Source: JABIRQ01 sp963583595
GTDB lineage: Bacteria > Pseudomonadota > Alphaproteobacteria > CADEGL01
Reading direction: 5' to 3'
Length of the DNA stretch: 61,139 nt
Assembly: GCA_963583595.1 (NCBI GenBank)
Contig: CAUZWC010000001.1
Location: 1-61,139, forward strand
Positions 8,431-17,008 of the stretch are shown one piece after another (position 1 is the stretch's first letter; every line of letters begins with the position of its first letter). The notes below the pieces were generated by a model. The model did not search any database. It saw only the letters and a list, made by a program, of their open reading frames with translations, and was not told the DNA's origin. The translations under genes were made by a program, and so were the position numbers.

Positions 8431-9333
8431 ATGTCTGACGCAGAAGCCGCCGCCGACCGGCCAGCCGGGCGCAGCCGGATCGTGTTCGTGACAGGGGTGT
8501 CGGGCGCGGGCAAGAGTTCGGCGCTCAAGGCGCTCGAGGATATCGGCTACGAGGCGGTCGACAATCTGCCGATCTCCTTGATCGCAGGCCTCCTCGCTGT
8601 TGAATCGATCGAGGGGCGCGGCCTTGCCGTCGGCATCGACGTCCGCACCCGCGATTTCAATGTCGGCGCCTTCCTCGATCAACTCGAAACCCTGCGCGCC
8701 CTCGACCGGTTCGAAATTCATCTGGTTTATCTCGACTGTGACGACGACGTTCTCCAGCGGCGCTTCGCCGCCAGCCGGCGCCGCCATCCCCTGGCGCAGG
8801 ACCGGCCGGTGGCCGACGGCATCGCGCGCGAACGGGTCATCAGCGCGGGGCTGCAGCGTCGCGCCGATATGGTGATCGACACCTCGGGTATCCCCCTCGG
8901 TGCCTTGCGCGCGCTCCTCGCCGACCGCTTCGCCCAGCCGCTATGCGACGTTCTCAGCCTGTTCGTCGTCTCCTTCTCCTATGGCTATGGCCTGCCGCGC
9001 GAAGCGGATCTGGTTTTCGATGTGCGCTTTCTGCGCAATCCGTATTACGACCCGGCGCTCAAGGACCTGACCGGCTGCGACCCCGAAGTCGGCGCCCATA
9101 TCGAAGAGGACCCGGGATTCGAGCGCTTTTTCGACACTCTCCGCACGATGCTTGGAGATCTGCTGCCGCGCTTCGAGGACGAGGGTAAGACCTATCTGAC
9201 GGTGGCCTTGGGCTGCACGGGCGGGCGTCATCGCTCCGTTTACGTTGCCGAGCGTCTCTCTGCATGGCTGAGTGGCATGGGGCGCAAGGTGCATTTGCGC
9301 CATCGCGATCTGGGTCGGCCGACGGCCGATTGA
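8431..9333 (+). CDS. rapZ: RNase adapter protein RapZ
   Basis: RapZ/YvcJ family protein of 300 residues. It binds nucleotides through an N-terminal Walker A, GVSGAGKS at residues 22-29. The C-terminal domain, with LGCTGGRHRSVYVAE, is the part that binds sRNA and RNase E in enterobacteria to control GlmS. In alphaproteobacteria it regularly follows hprK and precedes an EIIA-Man gene, as here. In-frame alternatives are GTG at 8407 and ATG at 8410, the latter overlapping the hprK stop by one base. I chose ATG 8431 because the next 15 residues lead straight into the first beta strand. The GGAGGG at 8412 would fit 8431 only with long spacing, so the start is uncertain. Confidence 0.88.
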   Translation: MSDAEAAADRPAGRSRIVFVTGVSGAGKSSALKALEDIGYEAVDNLPISLIAGLLAVESIEGRGLAVGIDVRTRDFNVGAFLDQLETLRALDRFEIHLVYLDCDDDVLQRRFAASRRRHPLAQDRPVADGIARERVISAGLQRRADMVIDTSGIPLGALRALLADRFAQPLCDVLSLFVVSFSYGYGLPREADLVFDVRFLRNPYYDPALKDLTGCDPEVGAHIEEDPGFERFFDTLRTMLGDLLPRFEDEGKTYLTVALGCTGGRHRSVYVAERLSAWLSGMGRKVHLRHRDLGRPTAD

Positions 9334-9393
9334 GACGCCGGCCCGACCGAGCTCGGGTCCTGCAAGCGGCGCACAGCGCACGGGTGGGATGCA

Positions 9394-9801
9394 ATGATTG
9401 GAATGGTTTTGCTCACCCATGGCCGCCTCGCCGACGAATTCATCGCGGCGTTGGAACATGTCGTCGGCCCGCAGCAGCGCGTCGCCGCCGTCTGCATCGG
9501 TCCTGACGACGATATGGAAAAGCGGCGCTGGGATATCCTCGACCGCATCGCGGCCGTCGATGACGGGCAGGGCGTCGTCCTGCTCACCGATATGTTCGGC
9601 GGCACACCCTCGAATCTCGCCATTTCCGTCATGGATGCGGGGCCCGAGGTCGAGGTGATCGCCGGCGTGAATCTGCCGATGCTGATCAAGCTAGCCAGCC
9701 TGCGCGAAGGCGGTCTGGCCGAGGCCGTCGCGGCGGCGCAGGAAGCGGGGCGCAAATACATCAATGTGGCCTCGGCCCTGCTCGGCGAGGGAGGCGGATG
9801 A
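9394..9801 (+). CDS. PTS EIIA component, mannose/sorbose class
   Basis: Single-domain EIIA-Man-like protein of 135 residues. MIGMVLLTHG carries the phosphorylatable His9, and LLTDMFGGTPSNLA is the second family signature. No EIIB or EIIC transporter gene is nearby, so this is the regulatory, transport-less type common in alphaproteobacteria, where it takes phosphate from HPr. Here the usual HPr and enzyme I genes are not intact downstream. It would need another phosphoryl donor, for example a PtsP/NPr pair elsewhere, or it is an orphan. The stop codon lies only 13 bases before recognisable enzyme I remnant sequence, so the deletion ends almost at its 3' end. Confidence 0.9.
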   Translation: MIGMVLLTHGRLADEFIAALEHVVGPQQRVAAVCIGPDDDMEKRRWDILDRIAAVDDGQGVVLLTDMFGGTPSNLAISVMDAGPEVEVIAGVNLPMLIKLASLREGGLAEAVAAAQEAGRKYINVASALLGEGGG

Positions 9802-9814
9802 CGGCCAATCGCGC

Positions 9815-10101
9815 CACCGGGCGGTTCAGCGCCTGATCCAGTTTGCCACCGAGGCGGCCCACAGGCCGGCATTCCGGTCAGCCTGTGCGGCGAAATGGCT
9901 GGCGATCCGCGCTGCACGATCCTGCTGCTCGGTCTCGGCATCCGCAAACTCTCGATGGCCGCGGGCAGCATTCCCCGGGTCAAGGAACGGGTGCGGCTGA
10001 TGGACCAACTTGCCGCGAACCGGCGCGCGCATATGATTATGGATCAATGGGATGCGGGTCGGATTGCCGTTCTGCTCGACAATTTCAACGCCCTGGCGTA
10101 G
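9815..10101 (+). pseudogene. Remnant of PTS enzyme I (C-terminal end), frameshifted
   Basis: Only the last roughly 95 residues of a PEP-protein phosphotransferase survive. The first part, HRAVQRLIQFATEAAHR, is in one frame. It continues as AGIPVSLCGEMAGDP, LLLGLGIRKLSM and IPRVKERVRLMDQL in the next, ending in a TAG. CGEMAGD holds the conserved cysteine of the PEP-binding domain, which identifies it as enzyme I. The switch falls at CAGGCCGG near 9871: one extra G would restore a single frame. HPr, the swivelling His domain and most of the barrel are absent between the EIIA stop and this remnant. An internal start at 9895 could give 68 residues, with no catalytic potential. Confidence 0.8.
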
Positions 10102-10111
10102 CCGCGTGAAT

Positions 10112-10126
10112 TTAATCTGGCGTTAA
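10112..10126 (+). promoter_or_regulatory. Full CtrA-type box upstream of ahcY
   Basis: The sequence reads TTAA, seven bases, TTAA, then CCAT. This is an exact match to the full CtrA site TTAA-N7-TTAA(CC) known from Caulobacter and other alphaproteobacteria. It lies 123 bases upstream of the ahcY ATG, in the only sizeable non-coding gap of this stretch. In such GC-rich DNA this 15-mer is unlikely by chance at a promoter. Whether CtrA is encoded in this genome cannot be seen here. Confidence 0.5.
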
Positions 10127-10248
10127 CCATGTCGGGTTAGGACCGGTGCTGCGGTTGCTGGCGCACCGGAGTATTGCTATACGGCCTCGCGACGGGAGAC
10201 GCCAAAGGGCCGCGGCGCGATTACGCCGGCCCGCTTTTGGAGAGCGAC

Positions 10249-11544
10249 ATGCCGAACGAACAGGATTTCAAGGTTGCGGATGTCTCGCTGGCCGATTGGG
10301 GCCGCCGGGAAATCGAGCTAGCCGAGACAGAAATGCCCGGCCTGATGGCGACGCGCGAGGAATTCGGTGCGTCCAAGCCGCTCAAGGGCGCGCGCATCGC
10401 GGGCTGCCTGCATATGACGATCCAGACCGCGGTCCTAATCGAAACCCTGACCGCGCTGGGCGCCGAGGTGCGCTGGAGTTCCTGCAACATCTTCTCGACC
10501 CAGGACCAGGCCGCCGCTGCCATCGCGGCGACCGGCGTGCCGGTTTTCGCCTGGAAGGGGATGAGTGAGGAGGAATTCTGGTGGGCCATCGAGAAGACCG
10601 TCTTCGGTCCCGACGGCTGGCGCCCCAACCTGATCCTCGACGACGGTGGCGACCTGACCGTGCTGATGCATGAGAAATACGGCGAGCTGCTCGACGATGT
10701 GGTAGGCCTGTCGGAGGAGACCACGACCGGCGTTCATCGCCTCTACGAAATGCAGAAGGCCGGCACCCTGAAGGTTCCGGCGATCAACGTGAACGATTCG
10801 GTCACCAAGTCGAAATTCGACAACAAATACGGTTGCCGGGAAAGCCTAGTCGATGCGATCCGGCGCGCCACCGACCTGATGATGGCGGGCAAGGTTGCGG
10901 TCGTCGCCGGCTATGGCGATGTCGGCAAGGGCTCGGCCGAATCCCTGCGCAACGCGGGTTGCCGCGTGCTGGTGACCGAGGCCGATCCGATCTGCGCCCT
11001 GCAGGCGGCGATGGAGGGATTCGAGGTCGTCTCCATGGAGGCCGCCGCGCCGCGCGGCGACATCTTCGTGACCGCGACCGGCAATATCGATGTCATCACG
11101 GTCGATCATATGCGGGCGATGAAGGACCGCGCCGTGATCTCCAATATCGGCCATTTCGACAGCGAGATTCAGGTCTCCGCCCTGGCCAACATGAAATGGC
11201 GCGAGATCAAGCCGCAGGTCGACGAGATCGAGTTTCCCGGCGGCAAGCGGGTCATCCTTCTGGCCAAGGGCCGGTTGGTGAATCTCGGCTGCGGGACGGG
11301 CCATCCCAGCTTCGTGATGAGTGCGTCCTTTACCAACCAGGTGATCGCGCAGCTGGAACTTTGGCAGAACCCGGATTGCTACGGGCGCGAGGTCTATGTC
11401 CTGCCCAAGCATCTCGACGAGAAGGTGGCGAAACTTCATCTTGACAAACTGGGCGTGACTCTTACGCAGCTCTCGTCCGAGCAGGCGACCTATATCGGCG
11501 TCAAGGCGGAAGGGCCGCATAAGCCCGACTACTACCGCTACTAG
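10249..11544 (+). CDS. ahcY: Adenosylhomocysteinase
   Basis: Hydrolyses S-adenosylhomocysteine to adenosine and homocysteine, clearing the inhibitory product of methylation reactions. The protein is 431 residues. The NAD-binding Rossmann motif is GYGDVGKGSAESL; DGGDLT and NVNDSVTKSKFDN substrate-binding blocks are present, and it ends in the standard KPDYYRY. TTTTGGAGAG precedes the ATG at 10249. The longer open frame, 25 codons upstream, has no family support. It is cytosolic, stands alone, and is preceded by the CtrA-type box. In relatives it follows the PTS genes, which fits the enzyme I remnant just upstream. Confidence 0.97.
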   Translation: MPNEQDFKVADVSLADWGRREIELAETEMPGLMATREEFGASKPLKGARIAGCLHMTIQTAVLIETLTALGAEVRWSSCNIFSTQDQAAAAIAATGVPVFAWKGMSEEEFWWAIEKTVFGPDGWRPNLILDDGGDLTVLMHEKYGELLDDVVGLSEETTTGVHRLYEMQKAGTLKVPAINVNDSVTKSKFDNKYGCRESLVDAIRRATDLMMAGKVAVVAGYGDVGKGSAESLRNAGCRVLVTEADPICALQAAMEGFEVVSMEAAAPRGDIFVTATGNIDVITVDHMRAMKDRAVISNIGHFDSEIQVSALANMKWREIKPQVDEIEFPGGKRVILLAKGRLVNLGCGTGHPSFVMSASFTNQVIAQLELWQNPDCYGREVYVLPKHLDEKVAKLHLDKLGVTLTQLSSEQATYIGVKAEGPHKPDYYRY

Positions 11545-11606
11545 AGGCCAGGTCGCCGTGGGGCTTGCTTGATTAGGCGTGTTGCGTCCGGTTGTGGCGT
11601 TCGAGG

Positions 11607-11634
11607 CGCCCGGCGGAGATTTTCCCGCCGGGCG
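11607..11634 (+). terminator. Hairpin after ahcY
   Basis: A perfect 10-bp inverted repeat (CGCCCGGCGG / CCGCCGGGCG) with an 8-base loop begins 62 bases after the ahcY stop. No clear T-run follows on the plus strand (GCCGCGTTT), so termination may be weak or Rho-assisted. Confidence 0.5.
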
Positions 11635-11711
11635 GCCGCGTTTGGCAGCCTCGCGACCGCGATTCCGGCCCTCGCTTGACAGGCCCCGCCGCCGCCCGAT
11701 GATGGGCGGCG

Positions 11712-12245
11712 ATGGTCGATAATGCCCGCGCGATGACTTCTTCCGCATCCTCAGAACCGCACCCGCCCATCGTCCTCGACCTGCAGGACGAGGCGGGTAT
11801 GGCCGCGCTTGCGCGCCGTCTCGCGGATCTGGCCCGGCCGGGCGATACCATCGCCCTCGACGGTGATCTCGGGACCGGCAAGACCAGTTTCGCGCGCGCC
11901 TTCATCCGGGCGCGGGCCGCCGCGGCGGAAGCCCCGCTGGGCGAGGTGCCGAGCCCGACCTTCACCCTGGTCCAGGTCTACGATCTGCCGGGTGGCGCGG
12001 TCTGGCATACCGATCTCTACCGCCTCGGCGACCCCTCGGAAGCGGCCGAACTCGGTCTCGACGAGGCTTTGACCGAGGGCATCCTGCTGGTCGAATGGCC
12101 GGGCAGGGCGCCGGATGCGCTCGATCCCGGGCGTCTCTGCATCGCGATCTCCTATGGCCCTGGCGGCGATGCGCGGACGGTCGTAATTTCGGGCGGCCCG
12201 GCCTGGCGGGACCGGATGGCGCGTCTGGCCGGAGCGACCTCGTGA
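11712..12245 (+). CDS. tsaE: tRNA threonylcarbamoyladenosine biosynthesis ATPase TsaE
   Basis: ATPase that works with TsaB and TsaD to make t6A37 in ANN-decoding tRNAs. The Walker A is GDLGTGKTS at about residues 51-59. The family blocks SPTFTLVQVY and HTDLYRL (switch I/II) and the late LLVEWPGRAPD are present. The length of 177 residues is normal. An alternative ATG at 11733 is equally possible, since neither has a clear ribosome-binding site. The stop overlaps the amgK start (GTGA), beginning a run of overlapping genes. tsaE next to amgK and murU is a common proteobacterial arrangement. Confidence 0.92.
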   Translation: MVDNARAMTSSASSEPHPPIVLDLQDEAGMAALARRLADLARPGDTIALDGDLGTGKTSFARAFIRARAAAAEAPLGEVPSPTFTLVQVYDLPGGAVWHTDLYRLGDPSEAAELGLDEALTEGILLVEWPGRAPDALDPGRLCIAISYGPGGDARTVVISGGPAWRDRMARLAGATS

Positions 12246-13261
12246 CGGAACGGGCCGCCGCGCTCGATGCCTTTCTGGCCGCGGCGGGCTGGGCCGATGC
12301 CGCACGCCATCCTTTGCCCGGCGACGCTTCCTTCCGCCGCTATACCCGCCTGAAGCGGAGCGCGGGCCGCGAGCCGGCGACCGCCATGGTGATGGACGCG
12401 CCGCCGCCGCGCGAAGACGTACGGCCCTTCCTCGCCGTCGCGCGGCACCTCTCGGCCATGGAATTCAGTGCGCCGTGCATCCTCGCGGAAGACAGCACCG
12501 AGGGATTCTTGCTGCTCGAGGATCTGGGCGACGCGACCTATACCCGGGAACTGGCCGCCGGGGCGGATGAGGCCGCCCTCTATAGCCTCGCCACGGATCT
12601 GCTGATCGCCCTGCACCGCCGGCCCGACGCGAACGCGGCCGAACTGCCGTCCTATGACGACGAACGCCTGCTGGCCGAGGCGGCGCTGCTGGTCGATTGG
12701 TATATCCCGGCGGTGACCGGGCGGGCCTTGGCCGATGCCGCCCGAGACGATTATCTTGGGCTCTGGCGGAATGCCTTTCCGGTCGCCCGTTCGGTGCCCG
12801 ATACCCTCATTCTGCGCGACTACCACGTCGATAATCTGATGGTTCTGCCGGGGCGGGCGGGCATTGCGGCTTGCGGCTTGCTCGATTTCCAGGATGCGGT
12901 GATCGGGTCGATCGCCTATGACCTCGTCTCCCTGCTGGAAGACGCAAGGCGCGACCTCGCCCCCGGTCTGGCCGAGGCGATGACGGCGCGCTACCTCGCG
13001 GCCTTCCCCGCCCTCGACCCGGCGGGTCTGCGCGCCGCCTATGCCGTGCTCGGTGCGCAGCGCAACGCCAAGATTCTCGGCATCTTCACCCGCCTCTGCC
13101 GGCGCGACGGCAAGCCCCACTACCTGCGCCATATCCCCCGGGTCTGGCGTCTGCTCGAAGGCGATCTCCGCCATCCGGCCCTGGCCGATCTCGACGCCTG
13201 GTTTGGGCGCAATCTGCCGCCGGCCTTGCGCAGGATCCCGGACCAAGGACGCGCGGCGTGA
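12242..13261 (+). CDS. amgK: N-acetylmuramate/N-acetylglucosamine anomeric kinase (AmgK-like)
   Basis: Aminoglycoside-phosphotransferase-fold sugar kinase of 339 residues. With MurU it feeds recycled N-acetylmuramate to UDP-MurNAc, by-passing de novo synthesis and fosfomycin-sensitive MurA. The catalytic segment reads LRDYHVDNLMVL and the metal-binding segment LLDFQDA, the AmgK variants of the APH motifs. I chose the GTG that overlaps the tsaE stop by four bases, because longer frames run through tsaE. It also overlaps murU by four bases, so the pair should be translated together. The name rests on sequence and on murU being adjacent. Confidence 0.88.
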   Translation: MTERAAALDAFLAAAGWADAARHPLPGDASFRRYTRLKRSAGREPATAMVMDAPPPREDVRPFLAVARHLSAMEFSAPCILAEDSTEGFLLLEDLGDATYTRELAAGADEAALYSLATDLLIALHRRPDANAAELPSYDDERLLAEAALLVDWYIPAVTGRALADAARDDYLGLWRNAFPVARSVPDTLILRDYHVDNLMVLPGRAGIAACGLLDFQDAVIGSIAYDLVSLLEDARRDLAPGLAEAMTARYLAAFPALDPAGLRAAYAVLGAQRNAKILGIFTRLCRRDGKPHYLRHIPRVWRLLEGDLRHPALADLDAWFGRNLPPALRRIPDQGRAA

Positions 13262-13980
13262 CGGTGCGCCGGGCCATGGTGCTCGCGGCCGGGCGGGGCC
13301 AGCGGATGCGCCCGATCACCGACACCTTGCCCAAGCCCTTGGTCGCGGTCGCCGGCCGGCCCATGATCGACCGCATCCTCGACCGTCTGGCCGCGGCGGG
13401 CGTGGCGGGGGCGGTGGTCAATGCCCATCACCTGGCCCCGGTCCTGCTGCGTCATCTGGAGACCCGGCGGGGCCTGCCCGCGATCCATGTCTCACCGGAG
13501 GACACGCTGCTCGACACCGGCGGCGGCGTGGTCCAGGCCCTGCCCCTGCTGCGGCCGGACCCCTTCTTCGTCGCCAACAGCGACACTGCCTGGCGCGACC
13601 CTGCGCCCGGGGCCTTCGCCAGCCTTGCGGCAGCCTGGGACGATGATGCGATGGACGGGCTGCTGCTGCTCTGCCCGCGCGACGTGGCCTTCGGCTATGA
13701 CGGCCCCGGCGATTTCCTGATGGCCGAAGACGGACGCCTGCGCCGGGCGGCGGGCACGGCTGGCGCGCTCGTCTTCATGGGTCTCCAGATTCTTCATCCC
13801 CGCCTGTTCGCGGATGCGCCCGAGGGGGCCTTCTCACTCAACCTGGTCTACGACAGGGCCCGGGCGGCGGGCCGCCTGTTCGGCCTGGTCCATGGCGACC
13901 GCTGGTACCATGTCAGCACCCCCCAGGCCCTGGAGGCGGTTGAGGCTGAGATCGCCCAGGACGGCGGCCTCGATGCCTGA
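13258..13980 (+). CDS. murU: N-acetylmuramate alpha-1-phosphate uridylyltransferase (MurU-like)
   Basis: Nucleotidyltransferase of 240 residues that would turn MurNAc-1-phosphate and UTP into UDP-MurNAc. The N-terminal signature AAGRGQRMRPITDTLPKPL is the NTP-binding loop, and FVANSDT carries the metal-binding Asp. It starts at a GTG overlapping amgK. Its 3' end overlaps the addB start by eight bases. The protein is also related to mannose-1-phosphate guanylyltransferases, but the amgK neighbour favours MurU. Confidence 0.88.
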   Translation: MTVRRAMVLAAGRGQRMRPITDTLPKPLVAVAGRPMIDRILDRLAAAGVAGAVVNAHHLAPVLLRHLETRRGLPAIHVSPEDTLLDTGGGVVQALPLLRPDPFFVANSDTAWRDPAPGAFASLAAAWDDDAMDGLLLLCPRDVAFGYDGPGDFLMAEDGRLRRAAGTAGALVFMGLQILHPRLFADAPEGAFSLNLVYDRARAAGRLFGLVHGDRWYHVSTPQALEAVEAEIAQDGGLDA

Positions 13981-16900
13981 GTCTAAACCTATCCCGGCGC
14001 CCCGGCCGGGCGTCTACACCATCCCGCCGGGCGTGCCCTTTCTCGACGCTCTGGCTAGGGGAGTGTTGGAGGAAGCGGGGAGCGACCCCCTGGCCCTCTC
14101 CGGCTACCGCATCCTGCTGCCGACCCGGCGCGCCGTCCGGTCCCTGGCCGAGGCTTTCCTGCGTCTGGGCGCGGGCGAGGCGATGCTGCTGCCGCGCCTG
14201 ACGCCGATCGGCGATGTGGATGAGGACGAGCTGTCCCTCGCCCTGGCCGAGGCGGCGCCGGATGCCGAGGCCTTGGCGGTTCCGCCCGCGATTCCCGAAT
14301 TGCGCCGCCGCTTGCTGCTGGCCGAACTGATCGTCGAGCAGGCGGGCAGTCGGCTCGACACGGACCACGCCATTCGCCTCGCCGCCGAACTGGCGCGCCT
14401 GGTCGATCAGGTCCAGACCGAGGGGTTGGATTTCGCCGATCTCGACCGGTTGGTCCCCGCCGACTATGCCGAGCATTGGCAGATCACCCTCGATTTCCTG
14501 CGCCTCGTCACTAGCCGCTGGCCCGAGCGCCTCGCCGAGGAGGGCGCGATCGAACCGGCAGATCGGCGCAACCGGCTCCTGGCCGCCCAGGCCGAACGCT
14601 GGGCCGCCGCGCCGCCGCCCGGCCAGGTGATCGCGGCCGGCTCGACCGGCAGCATTCCCGCGACCGCCGATCTGCTCGCGGCCGTGGCCGGTCTGCCGCG
14701 CGGCCGCGTTGTGCTGCCCGGTCTCGATCAGGATACCGACGACGAAAGCTGGCGTCTGCTGAGCGCGGAAGGGCCGACCCATCCCCAGCATGGCTTGGCC
14801 CGTCTGCTGGCGCGGATCGGCCTGGACCGCAACCGGGTCGGCCTATGGCCCGGGGTGGAGATCGACCGCGCGGCCCGCGCCCGGGCACGATTCCTGGCCG
14901 AGGCCACGCGACCGGCGGAACGGACCGATGCCTGGCGTCGCCTCGCCTCCGAAGAGCAAAAATCGGTCACCCCCGCCTCGGTTGCGGGCCTGCGCCGCAT
15001 CACCTGCCCGACCCCGCGCGAGGAGGCGGCGGTGATCGCCCTGCTGTTGCGCGAGGTGCTCGAGGAACCGGGGCGCACCGCTGCCCTGATCACGCCGGAT
15101 CGGCCTCTGGCCCGGCGCGTCGCCGCGGAATTGCGGCGCTGGGGGGTCGAGATCGACGATTCCGCTGGCCAGCCCCTGAGCGCGACTCCGGTCGGCGCTT
15201 TCCTGCGGCTCTGCGCCCATGCCGCGGCCGAGGGCTTCGCTCCCATCCCCCTGCTGGCCCTGCTCAAGCATCCGCTGGCGGCGGCCGGGCAAGCGCCTGC
15301 TCGCCTGCGGGCGCGGGTGCGTGCCTTGGAGCGCGCGGCCCTGCGCGGCCCGCGCCCCGGTCCGGGGCTCTCGGGCCTGCGGCGCGCGATCGAAAGCCTC
15401 GACGAGGTAGAGAAGGCGGCGGAACGGGCCGATGCGCTTGCCCTTGTCGATGATCTGACCCGGCGCGTGGAGGGTTTTGCGCCGCTGCTTGCCGAGCGGC
15501 GGGCCGGTCTGGCCGATCTGATCGCGGCCCATCTCGCCTTCGCCGAGGCCCTGGCCGAAAGCGACGAGAAGAGCAGCGCGGCGCGGCTCTGGCGCGGCGA
15601 GGACGGCGAAGCCGCCGCCGCCCTGATGGCTGAACTGCACAGCTCCGCCGGCGGCCTGCCGCCGGTGGCCGGGGCCGATTATCCGTCCCTGTTCGAGGCC
15701 TTGATCGCCGGACCGGTGGTGCGGCCGCGCTGGGGCCGCCATCCACGTCTGTTCATCTGGGGGCCGTTGGAGGCCCGCCTGCTCCATGCCGACCGGTTGA
15801 TCCTGGGCTCGCTTAACGAAGGGGTCTGGCCGGCCGATCAGCCGCCCGATCCCTGGCTGAGCCGTCCGATGCGGAGCAATTTCGGCCTGCCCTTGCCCGA
15901 GCGGCGCATCGGCCTCTCCGCCCATGATTTCGCCCAGGCCCTGGGCGCGCGCGACGTCGTGATGACTCGGGCGGAACAGGCCGCCGGCGCGCCGACCGTC
16001 GCCTCGCGCTGGCTGCTGCGCCTGGAAACCACGATGCGCGCGGCAGGCCTCTTCGATGCCGATCCGGCGGTCGGCGAAGCCTGGGACGGCGGGCCGTGGC
16101 AGGCCTGGCAGGACAGGCTGGACCGCCCGGACCGGCCCGAACCCCGCCTGCGCCCGGAGCCGCGCCCGCCATTTTCGGCGCGCCCGCGCCGCCTGTCGGT
16201 GACGGCGATCGGCACATTGATGCGCAATCCCTACGGGATTTACGCGCGCTATGTGCTGGGGCTGAAGGCCCTGGACCCGCTCGACGCCGACCCCGGTGCG
16301 GCCGAGCGAGGCGGCATTCTCCATGCGGCGCTGGCGGCCTATCTGGGCGAGCTCGCCGATGCCTCGCCTGAAGCGGCGCATGCCCGGTTGTTGCAAATGG
16401 GGGAACAGGCTTTCGGCGCGACGCTCGACCGCCCTGGCGTGCGCGCCTTCTGGTGGCCGCGCTTCGAGCGGATCGCGGGTTGGTTCCTGGCCCAGCAGGC
16501 GGCGCTGGAACCGGGTCGCACGGTGGCCGCGGTCGAAGCGGAGGGCTGGCTCGATTTCGAGTCGCCCGGCGGGCCTTTCCGGCTGACGGCGCGCGCCGAC
16601 CGGATCGACCGTCTGGCCGATGGTGGCCTCGCCGTGATCGACTACAAGACCGGCCAGGCCCCGACCGCGCCCCAGGTCGAAGCGGGGTTGGAGCCGCAGC
16701 TTCCCCTCGAAGCGGCGATCGCCTGCTTCGGCGGCTTCGAGGGCGTGGCGGCCGGCGAACCCGCGGCCCTGGCCTATTGGCGGCTCACCGGCGGCGATCC
16801 TGCGGGCGAAATTCGCGAGATTCGCGGCGATGCGGGCGAACTGGCGACGGTGGCCTTCGACGGGCTCCGGGACCTGATCGCGGCCTTCGACGACCCGGAC

Positions 16901-17008
16901 ACGCCCTATCACGCGGTGCCGGATCCTGCGCGCGCGCCGCGCTTCGACGACTACGCCCATCTGGCGCGCATCGCCGAATGGTCGGCGGGTGGCGGGAGCG
17001 AGGAATGA
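13973..17008 (+). CDS. addB: Double-strand break repair protein AddB
   Basis: Alphaproteobacterial AddB of 1011 residues, partner of AddA in end resection and Chi-regulated recombination. The N-terminus (YRILLPTRRAVRSLAE) is the helicase-like region. The C-terminal RecB-type nuclease domain shows ARADRIDRLADGG and VIDYKTGQAP, the PD-(D/E)xK core with Asp and Lys. The ATG at 13973 lies inside the end of murU; the long frame upstream of it only reads murU out of frame. It overlaps addA by four bases (ATGA). I did not see a four-cysteine Fe-S arrangement like that of Bacillus AddB. Confidence 0.92.
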   Translation: MPESKPIPAPRPGVYTIPPGVPFLDALARGVLEEAGSDPLALSGYRILLPTRRAVRSLAEAFLRLGAGEAMLLPRLTPIGDVDEDELSLALAEAAPDAEALAVPPAIPELRRRLLLAELIVEQAGSRLDTDHAIRLAAELARLVDQVQTEGLDFADLDRLVPADYAEHWQITLDFLRLVTSRWPERLAEEGAIEPADRRNRLLAAQAERWAAAPPPGQVIAAGSTGSIPATADLLAAVAGLPRGRVVLPGLDQDTDDESWRLLSAEGPTHPQHGLARLLARIGLDRNRVGLWPGVEIDRAARARARFLAEATRPAERTDAWRRLASEEQKSVTPASVAGLRRITCPTPREEAAVIALLLREVLEEPGRTAALITPDRPLARRVAAELRRWGVEIDDSAGQPLSATPVGAFLRLCAHAAAEGFAPIPLLALLKHPLAAAGQAPARLRARVRALERAALRGPRPGPGLSGLRRAIESLDEVEKAAERADALALVDDLTRRVEGFAPLLAERRAGLADLIAAHLAFAEALAESDEKSSAARLWRGEDGEAAAALMAELHSSAGGLPPVAGADYPSLFEALIAGPVVRPRWGRHPRLFIWGPLEARLLHADRLILGSLNEGVWPADQPPDPWLSRPMRSNFGLPLPERRIGLSAHDFAQALGARDVVMTRAEQAAGAPTVASRWLLRLETTMRAAGLFDADPAVGEAWDGGPWQAWQDRLDRPDRPEPRLRPEPRPPFSARPRRLSVTAIGTLMRNPYGIYARYVLGLKALDPLDADPGAAERGGILHAALAAYLGELADASPEAAHARLLQMGEQAFGATLDRPGVRAFWWPRFERIAGWFLAQQAALEPGRTVAAVEAEGWLDFESPGGPFRLTARADRIDRLADGGLAVIDYKTGQAPTAPQVEAGLEPQLPLEAAIACFGGFEGVAAGEPAALAYWRLTGGDPAGEIREIRGDAGELATVAFDGLRDLIAAFDDPDTPYHAVPDPARAPRFDDYAHLARIAEWSAGGGSEE

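Noticed and set aside
9895..10101. Intact 68-residue HPr-like gene after EIIA
   Set aside because: Its sequence matches the C-terminal end of enzyme I (CGEMAGD, IPRVKE), not HPr. It lacks the HPr His15 and Ser46 regions and the rest of its domain lies in another frame.
10102..10248. SAH or SAM/SAH riboswitch upstream of ahcY
   Set aside because: I looked for the conserved SAH-riboswitch core and pseudoknot elements and found none in the 147-base leader; only the CtrA-type box and a GGAG ribosome-binding site stand out.
13814..13972. N-terminal extension of AddB over the end of murU
   Set aside because: The extra 53 codons read murU out of frame and show no similarity to AddB.
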